A stretch of DNA of 64,000 nucleotides. It comes from Aculops lycopersici. Lineage: Eukaryota; Arthropoda; Arachnida; Trombidiformes; Eriophyidae. The notes beneath the pieces are model-generated. The model did not search any database and was not told the origin of the DNA. It saw only the letters and a program-made list of their open reading frames with translations. Positions 18,774-29,246 of this stretch are shown in pieces. Position numbers and translations under genes: made by a program. Numbering within the stretch: position 1 is the stretch's first letter; the number at the start of each line of letters is the position of its first letter. The stretch covers positions 1,233,870 to 1,297,869 of the forward strand of contig WNKI01000001.1 in the NCBI GenBank assembly GCA_015350385.1, given 5' to 3'.

Positions 18774-19775
18774 TCAATGGAGGATTGGCTCAGGAAGGGC
18801 CTCCGGATTTGGGGCACCGCTGATGCATTGTGGCCTACTGGAACTTATTGATGTATAACGAAGATTCCAATCAAACACGAAGTCATAGCTTAAACCAGAT
18901 TTCTTGAACAAATTTTTGATAAGGCCCTTCAGCTTTGCATAATTAGGAGATTCGTCGAACTTATAACTCTTACAGATATTGATGTATTCTGCAAACTCTG
19001 GAGGATAGCCTAGACATAATTCCTCTACAGAAGTGGCTAGTTTTTTCTCACGAATTTTCTCGTACTTCTGGCGCTTGTTTTGGGCTTTCAAGCCTTGCCA
19101 AGGTAGTGAACCTCGATTGAAATACATTAAAACATAGCCTAAGGATTCTAGATCATCGCGTCTACTTTGCTCAATGCCTTGATGCGTATTTACACTTGCA
19201 TAACGGGCTGTTCCAGTCAAGCTCTTGTTCTCTCTGATTGGGATGTGTCTCATCAGATTTGGATCATAATATTGCTTTGCTAATCCAAAATCAATCAGGT
19301 ACACGAGATTACCTTGCTTACCAAGGCCCATGAGAAAGTTGTCTGGTTTTATATCACGATGGATATAATTCTTCGTATGTATGTATTCAATCCTATGAAT
19401 CATTTGCTCGGCTAGCAATAGAACCGTTTTGAGTGTAAACTTTCGGTTGCAAAAATTGAAAAGATCCTCTAAGCTTGGACCGAGTAGATCCATGACCATA
19501 ATATTGAAACCGGCTTCGGAGCAGGTATGTCTAACTGTGGGTATTCCTTGACCTCCTGCTAGTGCTTCGAGCAAGCGCGATTCAACATGCAACTGTGGAT
19601 GCCTGGTCGTGGCATTCTCAATCTTGATGGCTACTTCTTCTCCAGTTCTAATATCAGTTCCTACATGGATCTGACCAAATGAACCCGATCCAATCCTGCG
19701 ACCCACACGATAATGGAATCCGACGAGATAATCCATAGTAATAAATTGCTGGCTGTGGTGGGCGCCCGTAGGCAT
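18774..19775 (-). CDS. CSNK1D: Casein kinase 1 delta/epsilon-like kinase, short tail
   Basis: The 333-residue Ser/Thr kinase of the CK1 family has complete catalytic machinery: glycine loop GSGSFGQ (about 31-37), VAIK lysine, HRDIKPDN catalytic loop and DFGLAK magnesium loop. The CK1-specific substitution for APE reads SVN (usually SIN). YRVGRRIGSGSFG, GEEVAIK, HPQLH, GLGKQGNLVY and LPWQGLKA are closer to delta/epsilon than to alpha. The C-terminus ends about 35 residues after the kinase core (FVFDWNL), so the long autoinhibitory tail of delta/epsilon is missing. Such kinases act in Wnt, Hedgehog and clock signalling; which of these applies here is unknown. Met14 is an alternative start that would match usual CK1 length. 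Confidence 0.93.
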   Translation of the reverse strand: MPTGAHHSQQFITMDYLVGFHYRVGRRIGSGSFGQIHVGTDIRTGEEVAIKIENATTRHPQLHVESRLLEALAGGQGIPTVRHTCSEAGFNIMVMDLLGPSLEDLFNFCNRKFTLKTVLLLAEQMIHRIEYIHTKNYIHRDIKPDNFLMGLGKQGNLVYLIDFGLAKQYYDPNLMRHIPIRENKSLTGTARYASVNTHQGIEQSRRDDLESLGYVLMYFNRGSLPWQGLKAQNKRQKYEKIREKKLATSVEELCLGYPPEFAEYINICKSYKFDESPNYAKLKGLIKNLFKKSGLSYDFVFDWNLRYTSISSSRPQCISGAPNPEALPEPILH

Positions 19776-21035
19776 ATGTATTAATCACCTGTTGCTTCTA
19801 TCGAGCTCTTATAATTATTTCTCTAACAAGACGTCGAAGACGATGAGGAATTTTGGATGGCAGTAGAAGAGAGACTTGAGTAGTTATCTCTTAACGAGCA
19901 GAATTGAAATTAATGGACGATTCCATAAGTCTTTTCCCTATCTGATTTTGGTGAAGCTACTACTAGAAAGAAAGAATAGTGGTATGAGAAAATTTACAAA
20001 TATGTCTATTGGAATGAATTCCTGTTATCGGGTTAGGGAAGAATATAAGAGTTTCGAGACATTAGATGGGTGCAGGAAATTTGTTGCTCCTAATTTGTAG
20101 TTGCGTCTACTCTTACTTTTGTGATTGTAATTATCAATAGGATTTGCTATAATTTGTAATATTCGATTGGAGGGGACAAATTTCAACAATTTGCACGGCA
20201 AGTTTGATGAAATTTTTGCGCGCAATTTTATTACAATCTTGGGGGTGAAATAAGCTACAGATGCTTAAGTTAATAGTTTATATCTTCAGGATCATATATA
20301 TGAATGTTTGTATATATATATGCTGATAATTATATCATCCGAATGCAATTTATATGGGATATAAAATAAGGGGGCCAATGAATAACAAGGCTATCTGGTT
20401 GTGGCCATTGGTTTAGTACATGTAGTGTTTGGCTATTTTTCTAAACACAGAGACACACATACTAGACTCACTCACACCGTACAGTTATTAGTGTGAGTTG
20501 GAACGCATACAGTTTTGTGCGCAAGTGTTAGTGCGCAGTACACAGTGAGACCGAGAGAGAAGCAACAGCATAAACAGAACAAAGACTCATTGGCTCTCCT
20601 TGCTGGTCGTTGTGAGTCTCTACGGCTTTTGAAGGCATTGAAGGCAGACATGGCAGACGACTAACATACAAATGCGACGAACTTTTTGTGCCCTGTATTC
20701 CCCCCTCCGCTAGACCCTGCACTTGCCGCCCCTACTACCGATTGCGATCCCCACCGCCCACAACATTGCGCGAGCAAATATTTTTGCATGCGCTTTGGGG
20801 GAAAGCAGTCTGATTTTTTAAATTCACTTTCACATATTCTAACGGGGGGAAGCAACCTTGTACCAGGAACTTCGAGTGGCAACAACCACAACAACAACAA
20901 TAACAAGCCCGACAATCAATACGAGAAAAACCACCCTGGTATTTGTATCAAATCACCGTTTCATAATTATGACTAAATACTAATCTTCAATGCGTTGCAT
21001 TGTACACTCGCGTCCTCCTCACCACCACCAACAAA
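19776..21035. promoter_or_regulatory. Divergent intergenic region CK1-like / STUB1
   Basis: The 1260-bp divergent interval holds both promoters and leaders. It includes AT-rich runs with TATATATA near 20310 and an 8-bp inverted repeat (ACTCACAC / GTGTGAGT) around 20470-20497. A 96-codon open frame at 20686-20976 begins with GTG, has an N-rich end, lacks a convincing start and is more likely STUB1 leader. Confidence 0.5.
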
Positions 21036-21920
21036 ATGTCGGCCGTTGAGTACAAGAATGCGGGCAATAAATTGTGCTCCTTGAATAGATACGAGGAAGC
21101 TATAAATTATTACAACAAAGCTATAGCTCAGAATTCTGAGGTGGCCATTTATTATTCAAATAGAGCATTATGTTACCTTAAACTAGAGGATTGGCAGTCG
21201 GCCATCAAAGATTGTCGTCAGGCTTTGTCGCTGGAGCCCAACCTTATAAAGGCCCACTTTTTCCTCGGCCAAGCACTTGCTGGAACAGACCAATTCAACG
21301 ATGCACTCAAGCACTTGCAACGAGCTCATGAACTGTCCAAGGAACAAAAGATGAATTATGGTGATGATATCGCGCATCAAATTAGATTAATCAAAAGAAG
21401 AAGATGGAGTAAGATAGAGGATGAAATCACACAAGCGGAGGACAAGTTGCGAAGTTATTTGTTGGACTTGATCAGCAAAGACAAACAGAGGCGAATAGAT
21501 GATCTCAATAGGGAAACTCAAAGTGAGGAACAACAAGCTACAACATCAACATCTCAACAACAAGACGGTGTTGGCTCAAAGTCCACCATAACAAAGGCCA
21601 CAGAGATTGAGGCCGAATGTGATAACTACGCGGACGAATTAGAGAAGATGTTTACAAATCTAAGATCACAGCGAAGAATACGAGATGTGCCGGACTATCT
21701 TTGTGGCAAGATAAGCTTTGAGATAATGCAAGACCCAGTTATAACTCCATCTGGTGTAACCTACGACCGCAAAGACATTGAGGAGCACCTAAAGCGAGTC
21801 GGCCACTTTGATCCAATAACAAGGCAACCGCTCGAGGCGACACAGTTGGTCTCGAACTTAGCAATGAAAGAGGTTGTCGACGCTTATTTGCGAGACAACG
21901 AGTGGGCTCTTTATTATTAA
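21036..21920 (+). CDS. STUB1: CHIP (STUB1) co-chaperone and U-box E3 ubiquitin ligase
   Basis: The 294-residue orthologue of CHIP binds the EEVD tails of Hsp70 and Hsp90 through TPR repeats and ubiquitinates their clients. I chose the ATG at 21036 (ACAAAATGTC), which puts the first TPR at residue 4. Three TPR motifs cover about 4-105 (YKNAGNKL, YYSNRALCYLKL, KAHFFLGQAL), with the clamp asparagines in place. A charged helical hairpin follows (KRRRWSKIEDEI onward), then the U-box at about 218-290 (DYLCGKISFEIMQDPVITPSG, TYDRKDIEEHL, GHFDPITRQPL), close to the vertebrate sequence. The E/Q/T linker at 160-190 is poorly conserved. It is cytosolic. A poly(A) signal AATAAA lies only 14 bases past the stop (21934-21939). 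Confidence 0.97.
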   Translation: MSAVEYKNAGNKLCSLNRYEEAINYYNKAIAQNSEVAIYYSNRALCYLKLEDWQSAIKDCRQALSLEPNLIKAHFFLGQALAGTDQFNDALKHLQRAHELSKEQKMNYGDDIAHQIRLIKRRRWSKIEDEITQAEDKLRSYLLDLISKDKQRRIDDLNRETQSEEQQATTSTSQQQDGVGSKSTITKATEIEAECDNYADELEKMFTNLRSQRRIRDVPDYLCGKISFEIMQDPVITPSGVTYDRKDIEEHLKRVGHFDPITRQPLEATQLVSNLAMKEVVDAYLRDNEWALYY

Positions 21921-21933
21921 TTTTATGGTGATA

Positions 21934-21939
21934 AATAAA
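21934..21939 (+). terminator. Poly(A) signal of STUB1
   Basis: AATAAA sits 14 bases after the STUB1 TAA stop, implying a very short 3'UTR. It is a motif call that matches the compact style of this region. Confidence 0.6.
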
Positions 21940-22591
21940 TCAATGCTTTGTTTAGATGCTTAAGTTACTAATCAATATAGATAACCTTTGTGTACGTAAT
22001 GACTTTTTGCATAGGTGATGTATAGGGAATCTTGATAGACGGTATCGTTGACGGCCCAAAGTACAGGAACTGCACTCAGAAAGATTGACGCAGAGCACAC
22101 CATTGGCGTAAGAGGACAGTGAACATTCGTGAGAAAAGCTCAATTTGATTAATATTCCATTAGATTGAACTTCTGGATGGAGTTAATGCATCCACTATCG
22201 GTGGATAAATACAAATACGACATTATAAAGGGGGATAAGATCGATCGTTTTTATTGTGTCTCTCAAGCTCTGGGAAGAGAGAGGATATTAATGAAGCCCG
22301 AAACAGTAGGAGCCAAAAATGACTCGAAGAGATAAGAAAACATCTAGGTGGGCCAATCAACTTATGATGATTGAGATGTGAGAGACTAACTAATATTGTT
22401 TCACGCCCAATCAGTTGATATAACAAAAGCAATTCAAATAATTATAGTCTTCTAAATCAAACATATCAATTTGTTCACTTATGGGGTATTCGGAGTGCAA
22501 CAAACAGTCATTGAACTCGAGAAAAGTTTATTTTGGCCAGTTATCTACATTTATTTGAGTGAAATTTCACAGTATCATAGTAGGAGCCCCG
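21940..22591. other. Intergenic region STUB1 to NKIRAS
   Basis: Both genes are on the plus strand, so this roughly 650-bp stretch holds the NKIRAS promoter and leader. Short imperfect repeats of GTGGAT / ATCCAC occur near 22187-22206. I see no coding region. Confidence 0.5.
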
Positions 22592-23239
22592 ATGAAGAAT
22601 ATCAAGATATTTGTCCTAGGGGCTGCAGGTGTGGGTAAAACCTCAATAATCCAGAATATTGTATTTGGATCCATATGGAACGAGTCATTTAGAAAACAGA
22701 AGCCGCCACCTACAATAGAAGATGTCTATTTTGCAACCTTGGATAGTGGTCAACTTACTAACCAAACTGGTATCATAGGTGATAGAACCTCGTCCTTGAC
22801 TTCACCTCGAAATGAAGATAGATTGTTATTCTTCGATGTGGCGGGTATCAAGCAAAATATCGACATTGAGTTACTAAAAAGTTACATTACCAACTCAGAC
22901 GAATTTATTCTAGTCTACTCTATTAATGATAGATCAACATTCAATTTAGTCGACACTATCAAGAAGCTCATCGATCAAAGCAAAGGTAGACGTGACCATC
23001 CAATTATCGTGTTGGGCAACAAAGTAGATCTCGACATTGAACGTCAGGTTAGTTTCGATGAGGCATTAATTTGGGCCAAGAGGGAGAATATTAAACTGTT
23101 CGAGGTGACATCTTTGGAACGAGTAACCCTATTAGATTTTACCAAATACCTAGCCGTTCAGCTAACAGCAAACCAAAGTCACTCAACCTCTGGCTTTAAG
23201 TTAAGGCGTTCGAAAACCAACCAAAGTACCTCCAGTTAG
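22592..23239 (+). CDS. NKIRAS: kappaB-Ras (NKIRAS) small GTPase
   Basis: The 215-residue Ras-superfamily protein starts at ATG 22592; the frame runs further upstream without an ATG. The P-loop is GAAGVGKT (residues 10-17), the switch II D-x-x-G is FFDVAGI, the guanine motif is NKVD (GNKVDL) and the SAK-equivalent reads FEVTSLE. Vertebrate NKIRAS has the same features: no Gly at Ras position 12, no Gln61 equivalent (here Ile after DVAG), IVLGNKxDL and no CAAX box. kappaB-Ras proteins restrain IkappaB degradation and Ral signalling and are thought to stay largely GTP-bound. An insert of about 20 residues precedes the switch II strand. The C-terminus is S/T/K-rich, with no lipidation motif. Confidence 0.9.
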   Translation: MKNIKIFVLGAAGVGKTSIIQNIVFGSIWNESFRKQKPPPTIEDVYFATLDSGQLTNQTGIIGDRTSSLTSPRNEDRLLFFDVAGIKQNIDIELLKSYITNSDEFILVYSINDRSTFNLVDTIKKLIDQSKGRRDHPIIVLGNKVDLDIERQVSFDEALIWAKRENIKLFEVTSLERVTLLDFTKYLAVQLTANQSHSTSGFKLRRSKTNQSTSS

Positions 23240-24684
23240 TTGGGATAACGTTGAAACATGGGACCCACTACACCTAACCATTTATCCTACATGATCTCCA
23301 AGTAAGGATTGTTATTATAAGAGTCTGATTTAGTCATAGTTTTGTATTTCAGTATGTCCGTCCGCAAGGTCTATCTAGACCAAGACGAAGCCAGCGCAAT
23401 TGGACATTTATGAATCCATTTGAATCTTTGTGAATATCTACAATAACACGATTCAACATAATGTAACCACCTGCGACAAAATCCATCGATCAATCGTCTA
23501 AGATGGAATCGCAATTTTTTACATTGTCACGTCTGAAATTTTGCTCATTTCGATCTACTGGTGGTTATTTTTGCTTACCGCAAATATGACCGCAACGACG
23601 GTTACGATTGTATCCGAGCGTAAATTGCTCATTAGTTTGCAAACCCATTCTTTTCTATCTCAACCACCGAGGTCAGTGTCACATATTGTCCCCTAGGAAG
23701 TGGTAGCTTTACGGAACTAGAGCAGAGAATACCAATTAAGTAGCTGCTCAACCTTTTATTCGCTATCTCCTTTTCAAAAAGTAAATTAGGGTAAGAAAAC
23801 AGTGTAGGGAGTTAGCGAGTTACCTGCGACTCTGATTGGCCAGTTAGTTGCGATGTGTGTGCGATACTTGGTTTTAGAAAAACCAATGACGTTACCATTG
23901 ATCAATACCGAGCTAAAGAAAGAATCGATCCTGCCGTTCTCCTAATAGTTCGACTGCTAGCTTGCTTGCTCTTTTATGAGTGGCAACCTGTCCGAGTATC
24001 TGACTGCACACTAGCTTACGCTTGGTACAACTTGGCAAGCTACTAACAGGCCTTACGAGAGAATCAGAAAAAGCCAACCTGCAGACGAGCGCCGTCAACT
24101 CTAACTTCCTGCCGATCAAAGAGATAGCATTGAACTCTCTGTTTCACTGTCACAGTCGCTAACGGTAGCTACCTGTTGCAGTGATCTTGAATCGTGAGCT
24201 TCAACTTTTGTGCGCGCAATTACCTAGAACCCTGATTACCAGCGCCTTTATTTGGCCATTCTATTGGTTGCAGAGGCAGTAGCAGTGGAAATGTAGTTAG
24301 AAACTTAGTATCTCGTCTCGCAATCCCATGTTGGATTTGAGCCGACCGACTGGTCAATGCCAATTGTAACTGATTGTTGCAATAGCAAGCTTAACTGTTG
24401 GGTTTTAATTCCAGTAGAGTGTTGCGATAGAAGCGAAAGTGCGTGAGTCTCACTGATCTCGAATTGTGTCGAAGTCTCTTTCTACAACCGATCCGAAGCT
24501 AGTGCTTGACTCTTTGTCGCATCTGTCGCACTGCTCATTTCCTTTCGTTTTTTGATCTAATCCTACGGGTGGGCGTGACTTCCTGTATCCCAAATCGATC
24601 AATTGGCCGCGCAAGTGTCGCATACTTAGCTTCCGGATTGAGTGTCTAGTTATCGTTTCCTCCAAGGAATTCGACAGATTTCCA
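23240..24684. promoter_or_regulatory. Intergenic region NKIRAS to otopetrin
   Basis: A 1445-bp non-coding stretch upstream of the otopetrin gene. There are no repeats of note and no supportable open frame. It presumably holds the NKIRAS 3' end and the otopetrin promoter and 5' leader. Confidence 0.5.
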
Positions 24685-27600
24685 ATGCTCTTTTCAAAGC
24701 CTCACGAGCACAATGCAGACGCCTACCTTCTATACCTTATTATTTTATTGGTTGTCTATTGTTGTGGTATATTGATTAGTGAACCTTCGGCTCAGAATAT
24801 GGGCTACTCGAGGACAAGACATGAGCGCCGAGAAAAATTGCAACGAATTCACAACCAGAACTCAAGAGAATATGATTTCCCTGTGAATATTTCAATGGCG
24901 AGAAGTAAAATTCCAATTGCGTCGAAAACCAACAAACCAATATCCACTATAACAGATTTGTCGATACCATCAAGCTCATCAAGTACAATTTCAAATGATA
25001 CCTCAAGCTCGTCTTCTTCAAATACTAGCTTTGCTACAAGTTCTTCTTCATCGTCGACGAGCGCTAATTCGACAGATGAAACAATAATCGAGGAGAGAGC
25101 AAGAGTTGTTTTATACCAGGGAACTTCAGGTGAGATGAGAAAGTTAGACAACGATGGAGTGAATCAAGGTGTTATGAGTGATGGTGAATCTTCGATATCG
25201 ACAAGCAACAAAGATGTAATTACTGCCTCAAACACCTACAAGCGATATAAAAACTCGCCCTTTGGGCTTACAAATCATTACCTTGCAATGCCGGATGCCG
25301 CAATATCGTCAGCATTAGACGCTGATAAAATTCTCAAGAATAAACTATACACTTCTGCGCTGTCACCAACAAGTGGTTCTGGTGGGGGAAGCAGTAGTAA
25401 AAAGCAAGTCAATGAAGCAGCTGATAAGGTATTCGCTTGGAAAGATGGCACATCAAAAGTGCTGCAACATCAACCCTCTTCCTCAGACCAAGATCTCATC
25501 ACACCTCCCACAAGTGGCAACGAGCAGAAAACCGGAAGCGACTGCGATTTGTCAGTCATGGGTCCGTCGTCAGGGGCATCGATGCCAGGTGGTTGGCTGC
25601 TGAATAGTAAGCATCGTTCCCGAGACTATAATCCGAATTATCGTCATCATTTCAAGCATCATCATCATAAGCATCCACCCTATGCTAGCAGAACCAAAGA
25701 CCCTCTAGATCCCATCGGTCTGGTGGACATATCGCCGACTCACTCACGAAAACATCACGATCATGACAATCTACACTATGGTCGTCACGATCCTCTGACC
25801 ACTCCTGCTGGGGACGCCGGTTTGGATGCTGGACAGTGTAATGCCAAGGGCAAGATTAGTGGCGACGACTGTTATCTTTATCCGGAAACTAGCGCCTCGG
25901 TTGCGGCTGGTGGCAAGCAATCAGATCTCCGCTCGAAATTAGACAACCAAAAGTTGGGCCATCCTTTAGGTTTTAGTAAGAAAGGTGGCGGTTCCACTTC
26001 CGAGTCAAGTAGTGGCCTATTGGTTAGGTTCAGTAGCATAATGTATGCAACTTTTCTCGTTATATTAGGGTGTATATTGCACATTTCAGAATTGCGCCAA
26101 AAATCCATGAACTCAAGTGATCACATTTACACTATTATAGTTGCCATGCTTGGAATTATATGGCTAATGTTTCTCCAATTGGACTTGCAAAGGTATAAGA
26201 GATATGCTAGCAAATATATCTTCATAGAAACAATATTCAATGACCAAAGACAGAAAAATCTAGAGTCTCGTCAGAAGCAAGATCTCGATGTCCGATCATC
26301 GAGTGAGCCATCAGCTCGTTCCACTACCTCATCATCGGCCTCACTAGTGAACGATAAGTTGAGCATGAACACCGAGGTTATATTCAAGAAAACTGCTTAC
26401 AAGATGTACCAACAGCGCGCCGCCCTTGATCGACAACAAACTAAACCCAATATGCACCACGGTAATTTATATGCGCACAGAGATCGTAGCAATAGCAAAA
26501 TGTCAAGCTCAACAAGTGGCAGTGATCCATCGTGCGAAGCCTACAAATTACCCAAATCGGGACAAAGCGATGTTCTGTCGACCATGGGCGATAGCGACTT
26601 TACCAATCACCTAGATCGTCTAGTGCCAGCTTACAAGTTTCTTCATGGCAAGATGGGCGCCAACTTCTATCTAAAATGTGGAATGGCCGCCTTCTGTTTT
26701 GGTCATGTCATTCACGAGGGTCTTAGATTTGGCCAGCAGTTATATTTCTTCGGAACAGGAAATGTGCACTGTCGAGATTTGGCCGCATTGATTGCGCATC
26801 TGATCACACCTCTTTACTCGTTTTATCAGTTGTTCATGATGTTCAAGTATTCAAATCTAGTCATTAATCGTCACAAGATTTTGGCTCGCTTTGGCCTCAT
26901 GCATATCATTGGGACATCAGTAACCTTTTGGTTTCGAACAATAATCGAGGAAGCGTTCGAGGATTTTGTACACAAGATGGACTATTTTAAGGCAAACAAA
27001 CCGCAACTTGATTTGGGATTCATGAAGCCGGCAATTGATAACCAACAACAGGCTAATGTTGTACCATTGCTCATGTCAATGGCGCAAACCATGAATGTAG
27101 AGGCCAGTGATAGAACTGACAAGCTCTTCAACTCTACGATGGCCAACTCAGCTCAGCAAAACATCACAATGGCAAAGTCTCTCTTTGCCTTGATGTCATC
27201 ACCTTTATCCGCAACCATAACTCCCCAAATTGCTCGCCACCTGCCCGAATCTTATGCATGCGCCCAGAATACTCTGCTAACCACCAAATCAATGAACACA
27301 TTGCCATATTTATACCCCTTCACCATTGAATACAACCTGTTGCTTGCCGCTACTTTCCTCAGCCTCTACTTTAATATTGGCAAAATTGGCCCTCCTGGTA
27401 GAGGCGCTGGATGCGAGCCTCTGGTAACGGGCCGAGCTCGCCTCTACAGTCAAATTCCATCGCCCAAGACCCAGAGTTCGAACAGTAGCCGGATATCCCA
27501 AATTGAATCTAGCGACAACCTGTCAGCCTTGCGCATTGGCGACGTCGAGCATCATGGTCGAGATAATGGCGGTGAATTTGGCGAGTATAAAAGCAATTTT

Positions 27601-28797
27601 GTGGTCAGCGCTGATTGTCACGCTGCCAACAAGGGACTGTTCTGTGGTTTCTTCGTTCTATTGGTCACCTTAGTCACAATCGTCATATTCTTTGTCACCA
27701 TCAACAAACCTTCCCACGTTCAACTTGGAATCAAAATCAACTTGATTCAAGAAGTAATGCTAACTACTTTGATACTCATCATCACACTAGCCGCCTTCAA
27801 ACAGGTGATAAAGTTGAACAGGAATCCATTTCTCAAGGATAAGGTCACCACCGATGATGTACTCATGCTTATCCCTTTACCATTCTTCTTCATCCACTCA
27901 CTCCTATCATTCAGAGCCGAGACAGCTTCAATGTACAAGGGCGGCGTCTTCTCCCTTCCATCCATCATAATTACTCAAGACACCAGCCTTAGGTTGCAAG
28001 ACATCATCAATGAACCATCAACTGCACACATACTACTGGCAGCTAAGAACAATCTCAACAATCAAACAGACAATCAGGAGACAAGAAACAGATTAAACAA
28101 ATTATTAGCGAGCCTCCCAAGCCAAACTAGCGGTCGAGTGGTTACCGAAAAGTTTATTAGTAATACAAACAATAGTGGTAGTAGTAGTAGTGGTAGTAGC
28201 GATAATAGTAATAATAATATCAATGGCCAGAATAGAAGTAATAATAGAGGTAATGGTAATAATAGTTTCAGCAATTATGCCGGTAATAGAATAGTAATGG
28301 GTGATGGTAGAAACAGTAGTAGAAGTAATGGTAGAGATGTCAATATAATTGGTGCTAGTAATGGTCGTAGCAGTAGTAGCAGTAGCCGTAGTTCTTATAG
28401 TAATGATAATAGTGATAGTAATTCTTCACAAATAGATCACTTTAAACTGATCACTGTTGCTATGAATATAATTGTCATGATTGAAGTGTTAGTCCAAACA
28501 AATTTCATTATAGACGGCATGAGAAGATGCTCGGAATCGCGTTATCTAAGATTTAAAAAACCAGGACGTGAGCTAATAACCTTCGCTATAATATTAAATA
28601 TAACTTATTGGATTGTTGCAACGTTTGAGACCAAGTCAGTTGAACAATACAAAACGGAGATTGAATATTATGGTCCACTTCCATATATGTTCATATCGCA
28701 TACAACCCTGCCAGTGATGTTATTCTACAGGTATCATAGTTCCGTCTGCTTGGCCGAAATCTGGAATCGCGCCTACAAGCCGCCGAAGAAGCGGTAA
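24685..28797 (+). CDS. OTOP: Otopetrin proton channel
   Basis: The 1370-residue member of the otopetrin family belongs to proton-selective channels for acid sensing. The conserved core starts near residue 445. The second block carries GHVIHEGLRFGQQLYFF (about 672), the third has FGLMHIIGTSVTFWFRTIIEE (about 735), then YLYPFTIEYNLLLAATFL (about 873), GLFCGFFVLLVTLVTIV (about 978), an EVMLTTLILIITLAAFKQV segment and DDVLMLIPLPFFF. The last transmembrane helices precede HSSVCLAEIWNRAYK at the C-terminus. Roughly twelve membrane segments are visible. Disordered S/T- and H-rich stretches fill 60-440, and an S/N-rich insert of about 130 residues (1120-1250) separates two membrane blocks. The first 38 residues include a strongly hydrophobic stretch; Met39 (24799) is an alternative start that would remove it. 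AATAAA follows at 28866-28871. Confidence 0.95.
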   Translation: MLFSKPHEHNADAYLLYLIILLVVYCCGILISEPSAQNMGYSRTRHERREKLQRIHNQNSREYDFPVNISMARSKIPIASKTNKPISTITDLSIPSSSSSTISNDTSSSSSSNTSFATSSSSSSTSANSTDETIIEERARVVLYQGTSGEMRKLDNDGVNQGVMSDGESSISTSNKDVITASNTYKRYKNSPFGLTNHYLAMPDAAISSALDADKILKNKLYTSALSPTSGSGGGSSSKKQVNEAADKVFAWKDGTSKVLQHQPSSSDQDLITPPTSGNEQKTGSDCDLSVMGPSSGASMPGGWLLNSKHRSRDYNPNYRHHFKHHHHKHPPYASRTKDPLDPIGLVDISPTHSRKHHDHDNLHYGRHDPLTTPAGDAGLDAGQCNAKGKISGDDCYLYPETSASVAAGGKQSDLRSKLDNQKLGHPLGFSKKGGGSTSESSSGLLVRFSSIMYATFLVILGCILHISELRQKSMNSSDHIYTIIVAMLGIIWLMFLQLDLQRYKRYASKYIFIETIFNDQRQKNLESRQKQDLDVRSSSEPSARSTTSSSASLVNDKLSMNTEVIFKKTAYKMYQQRAALDRQQTKPNMHHGNLYAHRDRSNSKMSSSTSGSDPSCEAYKLPKSGQSDVLSTMGDSDFTNHLDRLVPAYKFLHGKMGANFYLKCGMAAFCFGHVIHEGLRFGQQLYFFGTGNVHCRDLAALIAHLITPLYSFYQLFMMFKYSNLVINRHKILARFGLMHIIGTSVTFWFRTIIEEAFEDFVHKMDYFKANKPQLDLGFMKPAIDNQQQANVVPLLMSMAQTMNVEASDRTDKLFNSTMANSAQQNITMAKSLFALMSSPLSATITPQIARHLPESYACAQNTLLTTKSMNTLPYLYPFTIEYNLLLAATFLSLYFNIGKIGPPGRGAGCEPLVTGRARLYSQIPSPKTQSSNSSRISQIESSDNLSALRIGDVEHHGRDNGGEFGEYKSNFVVSADCHAANKGLFCGFFVLLVTLVTIVIFFVTINKPSHVQLGIKINLIQEVMLTTLILIITLAAFKQVIKLNRNPFLKDKVTTDDVLMLIPLPFFFIHSLLSFRAETASMYKGGVFSLPSIIITQDTSLRLQDIINEPSTAHILLAAKNNLNNQTDNQETRNRLNKLLASLPSQTSGRVVTEKFISNTNNSGSSSSGSSDNSNNNINGQNRSNNRGNGNNSFSNYAGNRIVMGDGRNSSRSNGRDVNIIGASNGRSSSSSSRSSYSNDNSDSNSSQIDHFKLITVAMNIIVMIEVLVQTNFIIDGMRRCSESRYLRFKKPGRELITFAIILNITYWIVATFETKSVEQYKTEIEYYGPLPYMFISHTTLPVMLFYRYHSSVCLAEIWNRAYKPPKKR

Positions 28798-29246
28798 GGA
28801 GACATATTTTTGTTATGATAGTATCAATAATGATGATGCGCATATATCCGTTTGAGTTACCTGAAAATAAAATGAGCTACTGTAGCTAAAATTATAGTCT
28901 AAGAAGCTCATTCGTTGTTTGTTTCTTTCAACAGATATCTAAATGTATGTTTGTGTTCAGTTTGAACAATTGCCACCTATAACTGCACTGGATTTGCATA
29001 GAAAATTACATTGTATATCTTGAGCACATAGGGATAAGTTCGTGGTTTGGTCTTCGCAAGGCTTGAGTTGATCCAAGGACGTGTAAATATGTAATTGCTA
29101 GTTTTTGACTTTCAAATAATAAAAAGATGAAATCTTTAATTAGAACCAAAATTGTAAATCACGGTTGCACAAGTAAATAATGTGTATCGTTTGACGATGT
29201 CTATTCTCTTTATGATTACATCTATCATCATCACCATCACTATTGA
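28798..29246. other. Convergent 3' region otopetrin / orphan gene
   Basis: The 449-bp interval between two convergent genes holds AATAAA (+) at 28866-28871 for otopetrin and ATTAAA on the minus strand at 29135-29140 as a plausible signal for the orphan. I see no gene. Confidence 0.55.

Noticed and set aside
18774..19775. Reading the CK1-like gene as a retrogene because it is intronless
   Set aside because: Almost all genes here are intronless, so lack of introns is not evidence of retroposition; no poly(A) tract or flanking repeats seen.
20686..20976. 96-codon frame upstream of STUB1
   Set aside because: It opens with GTG, its end is Asn-rich low complexity, and it mirrors a minus-strand frame; more likely leader.
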